A stretch of 53,227 bases of DNA from Chitinophagales bacterium (GTDB lineage Bacteria > Bacteroidota > Bacteroidia > Chitinophagales > Chitinophagaceae): contig JAATGJ010000154.1 in assembly GCA_015654695.1 (NCBI GenBank), forward strand, positions 1-53,227, in the 5' to 3' direction. The notes beneath the pieces were generated by a model. That model was not told the DNA's origin. It did no database searches and saw only the letters and a list, made by a program, of their open reading frames with translations. The position numbers and the translations under genes are program-made. Below are positions 43,966-52,578 of the stretch, piece after piece; position 1 is the first letter of the stretch; each line of letters starts with the position of its first letter.

Positions 43966-43973
43966 CAAAACTA
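43966..43973 (-). promoter_or_regulatory. Perfect -7 box for recX
   Basis: Minus-strand TAGTTTTG, a full match to TAnnTTTG, ends five bases before the ATG. Confidence 0.45.
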
Positions 43974-43992
43974 AAATAAAAAAGGGGTGGCC

Positions 43993-44032
43993 GGAAAGGC
44001 GGAAAGCTTTTTACTTTTCTCCCCGCCTTTCC
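43993..44032. repeat. Inverted repeat with a shared CCGCCTTTCC arm
   Basis: A perfect 10-bp inverted repeat GGAAAGGCGG / CCGCCTTTCC separated by 20 bases. The right arm equals the sequence at 185-194. It lies in the short gap between recX and the giant surface-protein gene. Interpreted as another copy of the dispersed palindrome. Confidence 0.55.
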
Positions 44033-44067
44033 CGCAAATAGATTTTTATACCTATCCTGTTTTTTTG

Positions 44068-47000
44068 CTACCTGGCGCTGCCTGTTTTTCCCTTTTTAGC
44101 GCTGTATAAAATTTTCAATGCTGTTTCTCCCCCGTTAATTACAGTGGTTCCATAACCGATATACAGATCATCTCCTTTGTCCACCAATGCAGAACGGTTT
44201 CTTATATTACTGCGGGATGTGCTTATACCGGCCTTTTGCTGGGCCGCACCGGCTTCATCATCTGTTTTTATTTCGTCGCTCACCTTACTGGTTACATCTG
44301 TTTCAAATTCACCATCACCATCCAGGTCAGCTTCAATCAATATACTTTTCAGTTCCGTGCGGTTGCTGCGTACTGTATTGTTATTTTGAATTTTAGCCTG
44401 CGCTTGTTCCGCACTAAAACTTCCTTCTTCAGTATTGCCTGCCGGGTTTCCTTCTTTGTTGATAGCCTGTACACTCCAGATAAAATCGCAGAGATAAGGC
44501 GGTTTGCAGGGACCCGTGTAGATACCGGCAACCGTCGTTTCGCTTACATTGGTAACTGTTTTTTCAACAATGGGTTGATTAGCCTGCCGTGCCTGCCCGC
44601 CATTTTGTCCCTGCATCAGTTGCCATACTTTTATCCTGTAAGTAACGGGCTCTTTTGGTTTGGGTACTAAGGGTGTCCAGCGAAAAGTAATGGGTTGATT
44701 TGCTTCTAAAGCAATCGTTCCTTTATCGCTACTTGAAATAATTTTCCCTTTCACAGTTCCATCCCAGCCTTTGCGGGTAGCATTATCAGCAGCCTCTTCA
44801 TTGTCTATGTCGTTGTCAGCGATGCCCGATTTATTGGAACGTGAAGAGTTATGATCCTGCGCTTTTGTTTTACTTCCTCCTTTTACAGTTCCATCCCAGC
44901 CTTTACGGGTAGCATTATCTGCTGCCTCTTCATTGTCTATGTCGTTGTCAGCGATGCCCGATTTATTGGAACGGGAAGAATTATGATCCTGCACTTTCGT
45001 TTTATTCCCTCCTTTTACAGTTCCATCCCAGCCTTTGCGGGTAGCATTATCAGCAGCCTCTTCATTGTCTGTGTCGTTGTCAGCTATACCCGATTTATTG
45101 GAACGGGAAGAATTATGATCCTGCGCTTTTGTTTTACTCCCTCCTTTTACCGTTCCATCCCAGCCTTTGCGTTCATTCAAACCATCATTATCATCATCAC
45201 CAACGGTTACCAACGTTTCATCATTGATGTAAAAATTTAATTCGGAGGAAATGGCATAGCTTCCTTTTCCCCAATCATTAAATTCAAACTCTCCGTATTC
45301 ATTGGTTTGTGCAGTGCGCAAATTACCACCTGGGTTTTTGCCTCCTTTTACAATAATACCACCGATGGGGCTGCCTGCTACCAATGCAGATATAACTGCG
45401 CCACCGGGTAAAGCCCCGCCTGATAAACTGTTTTTGCCATCTGCTAATCTGCCGGTACTGCCATAAGCAGGGTTGCTGGCACCCAAGTTCCGGTCGGCTG
45501 ATCTTGATGATGATGAATTACTCACGCCCCATGAAAAACTATTGCCCACTACCATCTCACTGATACCATCACCATTTACATCACCGGTTGCAATGGATAA
45601 TCTTTTCGTATTAGAACGGGGGCTCCAGTTACCATCCCCTGTTACATCGCCTGTTGCCACCTTATCGTTCGACTGGTTTGATTTTGTTTTGGTTTTAATA
45701 ACAGCATCTGCGAAACCGTCGCCATCTGCATCTGCCAGATCAATACTTAACTGCACTACATTCGGATGCGGGCTCAGCTTTGCATCAGCCGTAACATCCC
45801 TGGTAGTTCCATCACTGTAAGTTGCAGTAACAGCCAGTTTATCCGATAAATTAAGCCCGACAAGATTGGCGCTCAGCTTAGCTGTTCTGGCATAACTATT
45901 ATCAACAGGTAATGTAACAGTGTTACCATTATTTCCGGCTTTTGACGAAAGGTCCCCTGACGATCCATCACTGAATGTACCGATAGCACGGAACGATTCC
46001 AGGCTACCATCACCATCTGTATCTGCCTTTATAAACGTAATTCTTTTAATATTCGACCGGGTAGTATTGATAGAAGCTTTTTGATTAGCGCTGTTATCCA
46101 TGCTGCTGTTTATCCGGACGATCCATTGATCATCGCTACCCAGCATTTCTCCGGCCACATTATACTTACCACCCTTGCTAATCGTTACATCATACTTTTT
46201 TGTTGTACTAACGCTGCCACTCACTTTTACTATATAGGTAGCAGCAGGAACATTGGCAAAAAAGAAATCGCCACAGGTTCCTGTTTTTGTACGGGCAATC
46301 ACCGTCATGGAATTGACATCCAGTAAATACACATCCAACCCTGCTACCCCATCACCATCCTGGTCAGTGGTATTCGTTCTGCTTTTTTCTCCAAACATCG
46401 GGTTTGTTCCCTGCTGGTCATTATCACTATATAAAGGATTGTTTTTTACAGACCCTTGTTGAATGACATGCGTCAATTCATGCGCCACGAGTTTTGCAGT
46501 AACAGCACAATCAGTACATGCAGTAGCTCCTTCTTCATTAAATAAGGGTTTATATTGTCTTCTTCCTGTAGCCTGCCCGCTACCGGCTTCTCTTGCATAG
46601 ATAGTAGAAACGATTCCCTGCGAACCTGTCGAAGTGTTCATTGACCTTGCATACGAAGCGGCAGCAGCGCCTCCACCACTACCACCAGCGAGGTTACCCA
46701 CGGAACTTACAGCCGCTGATTCATTGGTTACTATACCGGTTAGATTACTTGCACCCAGGCTTCGGCTTACTCTTCCGGAAATAACACCGGGACTGCCACG
46801 CAGCGATGCTCCCTGCGAAAGAGCACTTCCTGCAGCGTGTAATCCCTGGTTTACTTTTTCTCCAAACGTGGCGCCCTGTGTTTGTTTGGGTACTGTTACA
46901 TTCATGGATATCCTGTTGGGCATTCCTCCATTACTGTTCATCCTGCTATTATAATTTGCCGCATCACCCGGGCAGGCGAAGGTCATTTCTTCTGTAGTGC

Positions 47001-47943
47001 CATCAGAACTGGTGGTTCTTTGGGTAACCATTCCACAATTTTCGCCGGTTGATTCATCTCTTGTAATATTTCCATACACTGGTTGCCCGGGCTGGTATGT
47101 TCTTCTTCCGGTGGCTAATCCACTGGCTGCATCTCTTGATGAGACGATTTCTCTCTTATTCACAGTCGGCAATACTCTTTTTCCCGTGGCTTGTCCGCTT
47201 GCATGATCTCTCGGTGAAAGAATATTATAGCGGACAGTGATGCCTGTAACAAGATTCGTGATATTGCGGGACAACTTCAACGCTTCAATACCACCGCCAC
47301 GGCGTGCATCATAATTATTTACTTCTGATTTGGTATTCATGTAATCCATACCGATACCAAATGACCATACATCAGATTTGGTTTTATATTGTATGCCCAG
47401 CCCGGTTAAGAAACCGGGATAAATACTTTTCGCGGTTGATTCGTTTCTATAGGCAGCTCTTTGCGTCCCTTTTTGCTGAATGCTGACCAATCCGCTGTTA
47501 TTGATAAATAAACCTCCTTTTGCATGAGCATACAATTCTACCGTATTGCCAAATCTGACCGAAGGGCCTAACAGCATGTACATATTCTGCTGTCTTGCTT
47601 TGGTAACTGTTAACTCCTGCGCCGGCACAGGAAAACGTTTTAAAAAATTATTGATCGTTGCATCATCCGGCGAAGAAGAACCAAAACCGGAACTGAAACT
47701 GATACCGGCCTTGCCAAAAAAATAATCAGCTCCAAAGCGGAAACCTGCTCCGCTGCCACGAAACAGCAAAGAATCATTACTGCTGTTGGTTGCCATGGAA
47801 TACACAGGCGAAAAGGAAATACTTAATCCGTGGTTAGTTCTTGAAGCGTTTTGATTAAAAGCCCCCTGGTCTTGTGCACATAAAGAAGAGAAAATAAAGA
47901 GGAACAATAAAGATGCAAGGCACCTTTGGTGGCAGCTTTTCAT
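44068..47943 (-). CDS. 1291-residue mosaic surface protein with tandem repeats and HELTH motif
   Basis: The signal (LLFLFIFSSLCAQ) is followed by an outer-membrane-barrel-like region (about 28-245, GFRFGADYFFGKAGISFSSG and similar strands). Three copies of R-[DE]-x2-SG-x-ATG-[KR]-R (245, 270, 451) frame a Gly-Ser-rich stretch. LVAHELTHVIQQ (486-497) is a zinc-protease-like HExxH of the DUF4157 type. Then come two carboxypeptidase-regulatory-like beta domains (about 530 and 860), several DxDGDG calcium-type loops (642, 739, 792, 1206), three 44-residue repeats (925-1056) and an FN3-like domain. Function unknown; it is perhaps a processed surface or adhesive protein. Confidence 0.75.
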   Translation of the reverse strand: MKSCHQRCLASLLFLFIFSSLCAQDQGAFNQNASRTNHGLSISFSPVYSMATNSSNDSLLFRGSGAGFRFGADYFFGKAGISFSSGFGSSSPDDATINNFLKRFPVPAQELTVTKARQQNMYMLLGPSVRFGNTVELYAHAKGGLFINNSGLVSIQQKGTQRAAYRNESTAKSIYPGFLTGLGIQYKTKSDVWSFGIGMDYMNTKSEVNNYDARRGGGIEALKLSRNITNLVTGITVRYNILSPRDHASGQATGKRVLPTVNKREIVSSRDAASGLATGRRTYQPGQPVYGNITRDESTGENCGMVTQRTTSSDGTTEEMTFACPGDAANYNSRMNSNGGMPNRISMNVTVPKQTQGATFGEKVNQGLHAAGSALSQGASLRGSPGVISGRVSRSLGASNLTGIVTNESAAVSSVGNLAGGSGGGAAAASYARSMNTSTGSQGIVSTIYAREAGSGQATGRRQYKPLFNEEGATACTDCAVTAKLVAHELTHVIQQGSVKNNPLYSDNDQQGTNPMFGEKSRTNTTDQDGDGVAGLDVYLLDVNSMTVIARTKTGTCGDFFFANVPAATYIVKVSGSVSTTKKYDVTISKGGKYNVAGEMLGSDDQWIVRINSSMDNSANQKASINTTRSNIKRITFIKADTDGDGSLESFRAIGTFSDGSSGDLSSKAGNNGNTVTLPVDNSYARTAKLSANLVGLNLSDKLAVTATYSDGTTRDVTADAKLSPHPNVVQLSIDLADADGDGFADAVIKTKTKSNQSNDKVATGDVTGDGNWSPRSNTKRLSIATGDVNGDGISEMVVGNSFSWGVSNSSSSRSADRNLGASNPAYGSTGRLADGKNSLSGGALPGGAVISALVAGSPIGGIIVKGGKNPGGNLRTAQTNEYGEFEFNDWGKGSYAISSELNFYINDETLVTVGDDDNDGLNERKGWDGTVKGGSKTKAQDHNSSRSNKSGIADNDTDNEEAADNATRKGWDGTVKGGNKTKVQDHNSSRSNKSGIADNDIDNEEAADNATRKGWDGTVKGGSKTKAQDHNSSRSNKSGIADNDIDNEEAADNATRKGWDGTVKGKIISSSDKGTIALEANQPITFRWTPLVPKPKEPVTYRIKVWQLMQGQNGGQARQANQPIVEKTVTNVSETTVAGIYTGPCKPPYLCDFIWSVQAINKEGNPAGNTEEGSFSAEQAQAKIQNNNTVRSNRTELKSILIEADLDGDGEFETDVTSKVSDEIKTDDEAGAAQQKAGISTSRSNIRNRSALVDKGDDLYIGYGTTVINGGETALKILYSAKKGKTGSAR
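44753..45171. repeat. Tandem 132-bp coding repeat, three units plus a partial
   Basis: The unit starts ACAGTTCCATCCCAGCC at 44753, 44885 and 45017, with a partial fourth (ACCGTTCC) at 45149, a period of exactly 132 bases (44 codons). The units differ at only a few positions, so duplication is recent. Encoded peptide unit: RKGWDGTVKGG followed by a charged, Asn/Ser-rich stretch. Copy number probably varies among strains. Confidence 0.9.
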
Positions 47944-48031
47944 GTGGTTTGGGTTTTATTGGGTCAGAAAAATACAATTAATATTTTCTAAATCCTATAA
48001 CCACATGATGATTTTATTTGATTCAACGGGG

Positions 48032-49132
48032 TTATTCCTCCAGCCTGTCCGTACAATTGTATTCCTTTTTCAGAAAATCATCATAATGATCGGCTTTCTG
48101 AAAGAGATGGAGGAATGCGGCGGCTCCTGTTTCTTTGGTCATATCCAGGTCGTACATGATGCAGGATAAAACGATATTTTGTTTAACACAGCTTAATACC
48201 AGGCCGTTCGTTTTATAATTTTCCTGCAGCAGAAACTGGTACAGCGGTTTAATCTTTACAATATCCGTTGGCATCTGGCATAAATAAGCATCGCCGGCAA
48301 TAAAGAAATTCTCTGCGTTGTAAGTGATCTTTATTTTAGCCGACCCTTCTTTCACACCCCAGTGGTTTACACCTTCCCTTGCCAGCCGTACATCCTTTCC
48401 GAGTTCTTTTAATATCTCTTCAATTGTCTTTGCAGCACCAACGGGTTGTATTTCTTTCTCCGGTATTACAGGCAACTTTACTTCCGTGCCACAACTGGGG
48501 CAATACTTCGTTGAGTCAATATTGGAACTGGTGACGAGATACGCACAACTAAAACAGCGGGTAGAAGCCTGCCCCCTGTTAGGCATATACATCTGCAATG
48601 CTTCACGTAAATAATTTACGGGCAATGCAAAACCAAGATTATCACCACCGCGGATGATAAAAGAATTTACTCCGATCACTTCGCCTTTATTATTTACCAA
48701 AGGACCGCCACTGTTACCCGGATTGATCGCCGCATCTATTTGTATAAATTTTAATCCGTCGCGGATACGGTCAACTTTTGATATTACGCCTTGTGTAGCT
48801 GTATAATTCAAACCATACGGGTGGCCGATCGCTACTATCTGGTCCCCGTCTTTCATGTCTTCATAGCGGCCGAGTCTTATCTCGGGTAATTCAATATTTT
48901 TTGGCGCTTCTAAAAAAGCAAGATCGTGTTTCCTGTCCGTGTACCATACACGGGAAAAGGCTTTATCAAATGCTTTGCCGGCAATGGTTACTTCGCCATT
49001 ATTGTCAACCACATGATCATTGGTAACGATCAGGTCAAATTCTTTTACATAAAAACCTGTACCGGTACCTGTGGTAGTGGCTATTTGTATGATCGCTTTC
49101 TGGTATTGTTCTATTATTTGCTGAGAATCCAT
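48032..49132 (-). CDS. Leaderless trypsin-like S1C protease with a zinc-ribbon insert
   Basis: A HtrA/DegP-like protease core without PDZ domain. The triad reads as His40 (VTNDHVVDN), Asp70 (KHDLAFLE) and Ser141 (NPGNSGGPL), with GIGTGF-like TGTGTGFYVK before the His. A CxxC-x14-CxxC (Cys193, 196, 211, 214) forms a zinc ribbon, followed by about 150 unrecognised residues. There is no signal peptide or membrane helix, so it is expected in the cytosol, unlike normal HtrA. It is the last gene of a minus-strand run with a GxxExxY protein and two proteins of unknown type, which suggests a linked stress or defence role. Confidence 0.85.
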   Translation of the reverse strand: MDSQQIIEQYQKAIIQIATTTGTGTGFYVKEFDLIVTNDHVVDNNGEVTIAGKAFDKAFSRVWYTDRKHDLAFLEAPKNIELPEIRLGRYEDMKDGDQIVAIGHPYGLNYTATQGVISKVDRIRDGLKFIQIDAAINPGNSGGPLVNNKGEVIGVNSFIIRGGDNLGFALPVNYLREALQMYMPNRGQASTRCFSCAYLVTSSNIDSTKYCPSCGTEVKLPVIPEKEIQPVGAAKTIEEILKELGKDVRLAREGVNHWGVKEGSAKIKITYNAENFFIAGDAYLCQMPTDIVKIKPLYQFLLQENYKTNGLVLSCVKQNIVLSCIMYDLDMTKETGAAAFLHLFQKADHYDDFLKKEYNCTDRLEE

Positions 49133-49169
49133 GACCGTTGATTACATTGATTGATTTGATTCTAATGAT

Positions 49170-49559
49170 CTATTTCACTTTATTGTTGATCAGCCTTTTC
49201 ATTTCAAGACTTTTTGCTCCAAAATTTATAAGCAATCCTATTTCAAGATGCAGACCTTCCAGGTAGTTTAGTCCCTGCGCCAAGTGTGCGTCATTTAGTT
49301 CTGTAATGGCCTTTATTTCTAACACGACTTTGTTTTCTATTAAAAAATCTATTCTTCTTTTTCCGACTTCAACATTCTCGTAAAATATTGGTAGCTCAAC
49401 TTTATTTTGAAAGTTTATTCCTGCTTTTCCAAACTCAATGATCAGGCAATTATGATAAATCAGTTCCGGGTAACCGTTTCTCATCCGCTGGTGCACTTTC
49501 ATTGCACAGCCAATGATCTTCTCCGTAATATCAGAATATTTAAACTCGGCCTTAATCAT
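49170..49559 (-). CDS. GxxExxY family protein (PD-(D/E)xK fold)
   Basis: The 129 residues include the signature GYPELIYHN (G-x-x-E-x-x-Y), RRIDFLIENKVVLEIKA (the D and ExK of a PD-(D/E)xK-like site) and LNYLEGLHLEIGLLINFG. Proteins of this family are widespread in Bacteroidota and have no proven role; a nuclease-like fold is presumed. It lies between the S1C protease gene and an unknown gene on the same strand. Confidence 0.88.
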   Translation of the reverse strand: MIKAEFKYSDITEKIIGCAMKVHQRMRNGYPELIYHNCLIIEFGKAGINFQNKVELPIFYENVEVGKRRIDFLIENKVVLEIKAITELNDAHLAQGLNYLEGLHLEIGLLINFGAKSLEMKRLINNKVK

Positions 49560-49593
49560 TTCATTAAAATCATCAGATCAGCGTAATCAATGG

Positions 49594-50100
49594 TCATGCT
49601 TCCATGTTTAAAAATTCTATCTCCGTCGTAAATGTCTGGTTAAAATTCACGAGGTTGTCAAACCGGAGGCCCTGCGTTTTTAAATCAGCATTCGGATATT
49701 TTTCTTTCCAGCTATCCTTTATAGTTTTTATCCTGGTAATGACCGCTTCCGGATTAAAATTATTTTTGGTTGTATCCGCATACACTTCTTTAAATCCAAG
49801 TGCCTTGAAATAATCGCTGTAATTTATTCTCATGTATAAATGAAAAAAATCCGTGATCATCCTGGGCAGGCTGTAAGAATACTGGCAGTACGAGATACCA
49901 TACTCAATGATCTGGTTTGCCACGAAATGATAATTATTATCCCGGAACCAGCTCATGTTCTGGTTAGCCGCATGAATGGATTCAGCAACCGCCTTATGGT
50001 TTTGCGGTCCCACTACCGAAAAAGTATATTTTGAGCGGAACAGGTAAGAAAAGATTTCTTCTTTGCTTTTTGCCTGCATTTTTTTGAACTCTTCCACCAT
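49594..50100 (-). CDS. Hypothetical protein
   Basis: A 168-residue mostly helical soluble protein with no recognised family. Aromatic-rich blocks (NNYHFVANQIIEYGISYCQYSYSL, ITDFFHLYMRINYSDYFKAL) alternate with charged segments. There is no signal peptide. Spacing of about 35 bases to neighbours on the same strand puts it in the run with the S1C protease. Confidence 0.6.
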   Translation of the reverse strand: MVEEFKKMQAKSKEEIFSYLFRSKYTFSVVGPQNHKAVAESIHAANQNMSWFRDNNYHFVANQIIEYGISYCQYSYSLPRMITDFFHLYMRINYSDYFKALGFKEVYADTTKNNFNPEAVITRIKTIKDSWKEKYPNADLKTQGLRFDNLVNFNQTFTTEIEFLNMEA

Positions 50101-50137
50101 GTCCCGGTTCTTTTCTACTACAGGTCTTTCATCTTTT

Positions 50138-50908
50138 TTAAAAATAAATACCCGCTATCTTTTCCAGTTCATGTAATAATTTTCCTTCAGGACATAATAA
50201 ATAATCTATACGATAAACAAGCGATAACAAGATATAAGAAATGCCACCGGAAAATTTATCATTATCCAGGGATGGGATCGTATCCAATGTTTGCTTCAGC
50301 CATTTCTGCAGGTATTCATATTTGATCTCTTTTTCGGCCTGCGGAATTTCGTCTATATGTTCACTATCCGTTTTTTCCAGTATCGCAAAATCCTGTACCA
50401 GCAGGTCGTCCTGTTTGTCGCCTTTGGTGGAAAGTTCTTTCAGACCATAATATAATTTACTGGGTGTCGCCGCTTCTATATTACTGTCGAATCTCATGCA
50501 AAGACGGTCATCATCCAATGCAAAGCGGCTGTAAAACAAACTAAAATTCATTTCCAGCAGGCGCCGCATCACCGGGACACTGGGTTGTGGCATCCTGGCC
50601 AGCGTTACTTCTGCAGTCAGCTCTTCTTTGTTGAAGTTTCCTCTTACCATCTTTGATCCCTGGTAAAACTCAAACCGGCCTTCTGCTCCATTGCGTTCAT
50701 ACACTACGTTCTGAATGGAGTCATCACGCAGGTATTCAAAAAAAGCATCAAAACTTTCGGTGTACTTTTTTTCCTTAAATAAACTATCCGCTTCCGTCCA
50801 GCGGTTTACTTTACCCACAGGCTTATTATTGTCAGAATATCGTCCAAAGAAAATAGCGGGTTCCGGTGCTTCCTTCTTCTTTCCCCATCCAAAGAGTTTA
50901 TCAAGCAT
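50138..50908 (-). CDS. Uncharacterised cytosolic protein, YbjN-like in part
   Basis: I start at MLDKLFGWGKKKE; the open frame extends 43 codons upstream through non-coding-like sequence. The 256 residues include LARMPQPSVPVMRRLLEMNFSLFYSRFALDDDRLCMRFDSN, which resembles the YbjN or type III chaperone-like fold. The evidence is only a pattern of two strands and a helix. It is the first gene of the minus-strand run and diverges from dnaN. Confidence 0.55.
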   Translation of the reverse strand: MLDKLFGWGKKKEAPEPAIFFGRYSDNNKPVGKVNRWTEADSLFKEKKYTESFDAFFEYLRDDSIQNVVYERNGAEGRFEFYQGSKMVRGNFNKEELTAEVTLARMPQPSVPVMRRLLEMNFSLFYSRFALDDDRLCMRFDSNIEAATPSKLYYGLKELSTKGDKQDDLLVQDFAILEKTDSEHIDEIPQAEKEIKYEYLQKWLKQTLDTIPSLDNDKFSGGISYILLSLVYRIDYLLCPEGKLLHELEKIAGIYF

Positions 50909-51061
50909 GTTGCGAAAATTGTAAAAAGGCAAGATACAAAAGAAGGCACAAGACACAAGAAAGAAACATGGAACAGGAGAAGGAAGGTGGCTGAATATGT
51001 AAAGGCCGGGAAACCAGTATGCTGCAACCCATGACAATTAATCCACTTGTTGTTATAAAGT

Positions 51062-51092
51062 ATTGGCCATAATTCAAAAATCAGTAGTTTCG
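51062..51092 (+). promoter_or_regulatory. Candidate dnaN promoter
   Basis: ATTG (51062-51065), a 19-base spacer and TAGTTTCG (51085-51092) match the TTTG/TAnnTTTG pattern with a C in place of the third T. Predicted leader is about a dozen bases before the ATG. Confidence 0.4.
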
Positions 51093-51110
51093 CCCCATTC
51101 AATTATAACT

Positions 51111-52226
51111 ATGAAGTTTATTGTATCCTCTTCGGCTTTACTGAAACAACTACAGCATATCGCCGGTGTTATTAATGCCAATACAGTGTTGCCTATACTG
51201 GAAGATTTTTTGTTTGAAGTAGAAAAAAACAAACTCACCGTAGTGGCGACCGACCTGGAAACGGTGATGCGGGTGCAATTGGATATTGAAGCCAAAGAAA
51301 GTGGCAAAGTTTGTATCCCTGCTAAGATACTGATTGACTCATTGAAGAATATCGCTGATCAGCCACTTACATTTAATATTGACAAAAACTTCGGTATCGA
51401 GATCACCAGCGATAATGGTAAGTATAAAGTGATGGGAGAAAACCCCGATAACTTTCCTAAAGAGCCGGCTGCGGATGATACCACTTCCTTTACAATGACT
51501 GCTTCAGCCCTGGTAACCGCCATCAACAAAACATTGTTCGCTACCAGCAGCGATGACCTGCGCCCGGCAATGACCGGTGTGTTTTTTGAGTTAGATAAAA
51601 AAGGAGTACAATTTGTAGCTACAGATGCACACCGTCTTGTCCGCTATAAAAGAAAAGATGCTGCGGGTACAAAAAATGACAGCTTCATTGTTCCCCGCAA
51701 GCCATTGAACCTGTTGAAATCAGCTATTCCCTCCAATGAAGATGAAATAACACTGAGCTACAACGGCAATCATTTATTTGTAAAACATGGCACAACGCAA
51801 ATGAGTTGCCGCCTGATTGATGCCAGGTTTCCTGATTATAAAGTGGTAATACCACTTGATAACCCTTATCGCCTGACAGTTAATAAAAATGATTTTCAAA
51901 GCGCCTTACGCCGGGTAAGTATCTTCAGTAATAAAAGCACTAACCAGGTAGCATTGAGCATAAGCGGCAGTGAATTGCAACTGGCTTCACAGGATGTTGA
52001 TTTCAGTTTTGAAGGAACCGAAAGAATGAAATGCCAGTATAATGGCGAGGACTTGGTGATCGCTTTCAACGCGAGGTTCCTGATAGAAATGCTGAATGCT
52101 GCCGATAGTGATGAAGTAAACCTTGAATTGTCTACCCCAACTAAAGCGGGTCTTATCAAACCTTCTGAACAGGATGAAAATGAAGAATTGCTGATGCTGG
52201 TGATGCCGCTGATGCTGAATCAGTAA
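51111..52226 (+). CDS. dnaN: DNA polymerase III beta subunit (sliding clamp)
   Basis: The ring clamp that tethers replicative polymerase. I start at MKFIVSSSALLKQL, where the family begins; the frame extends 16 codons upstream over the promoter. Three clamp domains of about 120 residues are recognisable: VLPILEDFLFEVEKNKLTVVATDLET in the first, RPAMTGVFFELDKKGVQFVATDAHRL in the second and RRVSIFSNKSTNQVALSISGSELQL in the third. The C-terminus ends LLMLVMPLMLNQ. The length of 371 aa is standard. dnaA and an origin are not seen next to it. Confidence 0.96.
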   Translation: MKFIVSSSALLKQLQHIAGVINANTVLPILEDFLFEVEKNKLTVVATDLETVMRVQLDIEAKESGKVCIPAKILIDSLKNIADQPLTFNIDKNFGIEITSDNGKYKVMGENPDNFPKEPAADDTTSFTMTASALVTAINKTLFATSSDDLRPAMTGVFFELDKKGVQFVATDAHRLVRYKRKDAAGTKNDSFIVPRKPLNLLKSAIPSNEDEITLSYNGNHLFVKHGTTQMSCRLIDARFPDYKVVIPLDNPYRLTVNKNDFQSALRRVSIFSNKSTNQVALSISGSELQLASQDVDFSFEGTERMKCQYNGEDLVIAFNARFLIEMLNAADSDEVNLELSTPTKAGLIKPSEQDENEELLMLVMPLMLNQ

Positions 52227-52273
52227 AACCCGAGCAGTCTCTCTAAAAGGAACGGTAACTATCTTAATATATT

Positions 52274-52304
52274 AATCTCTCTTTTCAGGAGAGATTTTTT
52301 ATTT
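52274..52304 (+). terminator. Intrinsic terminator after dnaN
   Basis: A perfect 8-bp stem (AATCTCTC with GAGAGATT), seven-base loop and a TTTTTT run. Confidence 0.85.
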
Positions 52305-52311
52305 TACAATT

Positions 52312-52527
52312 ATGAATTTCATTCTTCTCCTGTCATTTGATAATTATATCCCGGCGCATATTGCCATGGGCCGGTTGAAAGAAGAATATATTAATTGTCA
52401 CCTGCTGGATGAATACATGGTGACCATTGATCCCTTTCTTTCTAATGCCATTGGCGGTATCAAACTCATGGTAGCAGAAACGCAGGCGGAAAGAGCTTTA
52501 GAAATATTAAATGCTGTACACGAATAG
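52312..52527 (+). CDS. DUF2007-like small protein
   Basis: A 71-residue ferredoxin-like small protein. FILLLSFDNYIPAHIAMGRLKEEYINCHLLDE and GGIKLMVAETQAERALEILNAV fit the DUF2007 / putative signal-transducing family (beta-alpha-beta-beta-alpha with a conserved surface). It follows the dnaN terminator by eight bases, so its promoter must lie very close or in the terminator region. Confidence 0.75.
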   Translation: MNFILLLSFDNYIPAHIAMGRLKEEYINCHLLDEYMVTIDPFLSNAIGGIKLMVAETQAERALEILNAVHE

Positions 52528-52578
52528 CCTTTCTTTCTCCGTTATTCCTTCGTAACTTTTGTCCTCAAACGATTTACC

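Noticed and set aside
44753-45171. Tandem repeats as a CRISPR array
   Set aside because: Units are contiguous, in frame and without unique spacers; they encode a repeated peptide.
46253-46954. Several open frames on the plus strand opposite the giant surface protein
   Set aside because: Composition follows the complement of Gly/Ser/Thr-rich coding sequence, and no motif is present.
50909-51037. Extended N-terminus of the YbjN-like protein
   Set aside because: The extra residues look like translated intergenic sequence; a natural start exists at 50908.
50909-51110. Replication origin next to dnaN
   Set aside because: No dnaA gene and no cluster of DnaA boxes or AT-rich unwinding repeats is evident.
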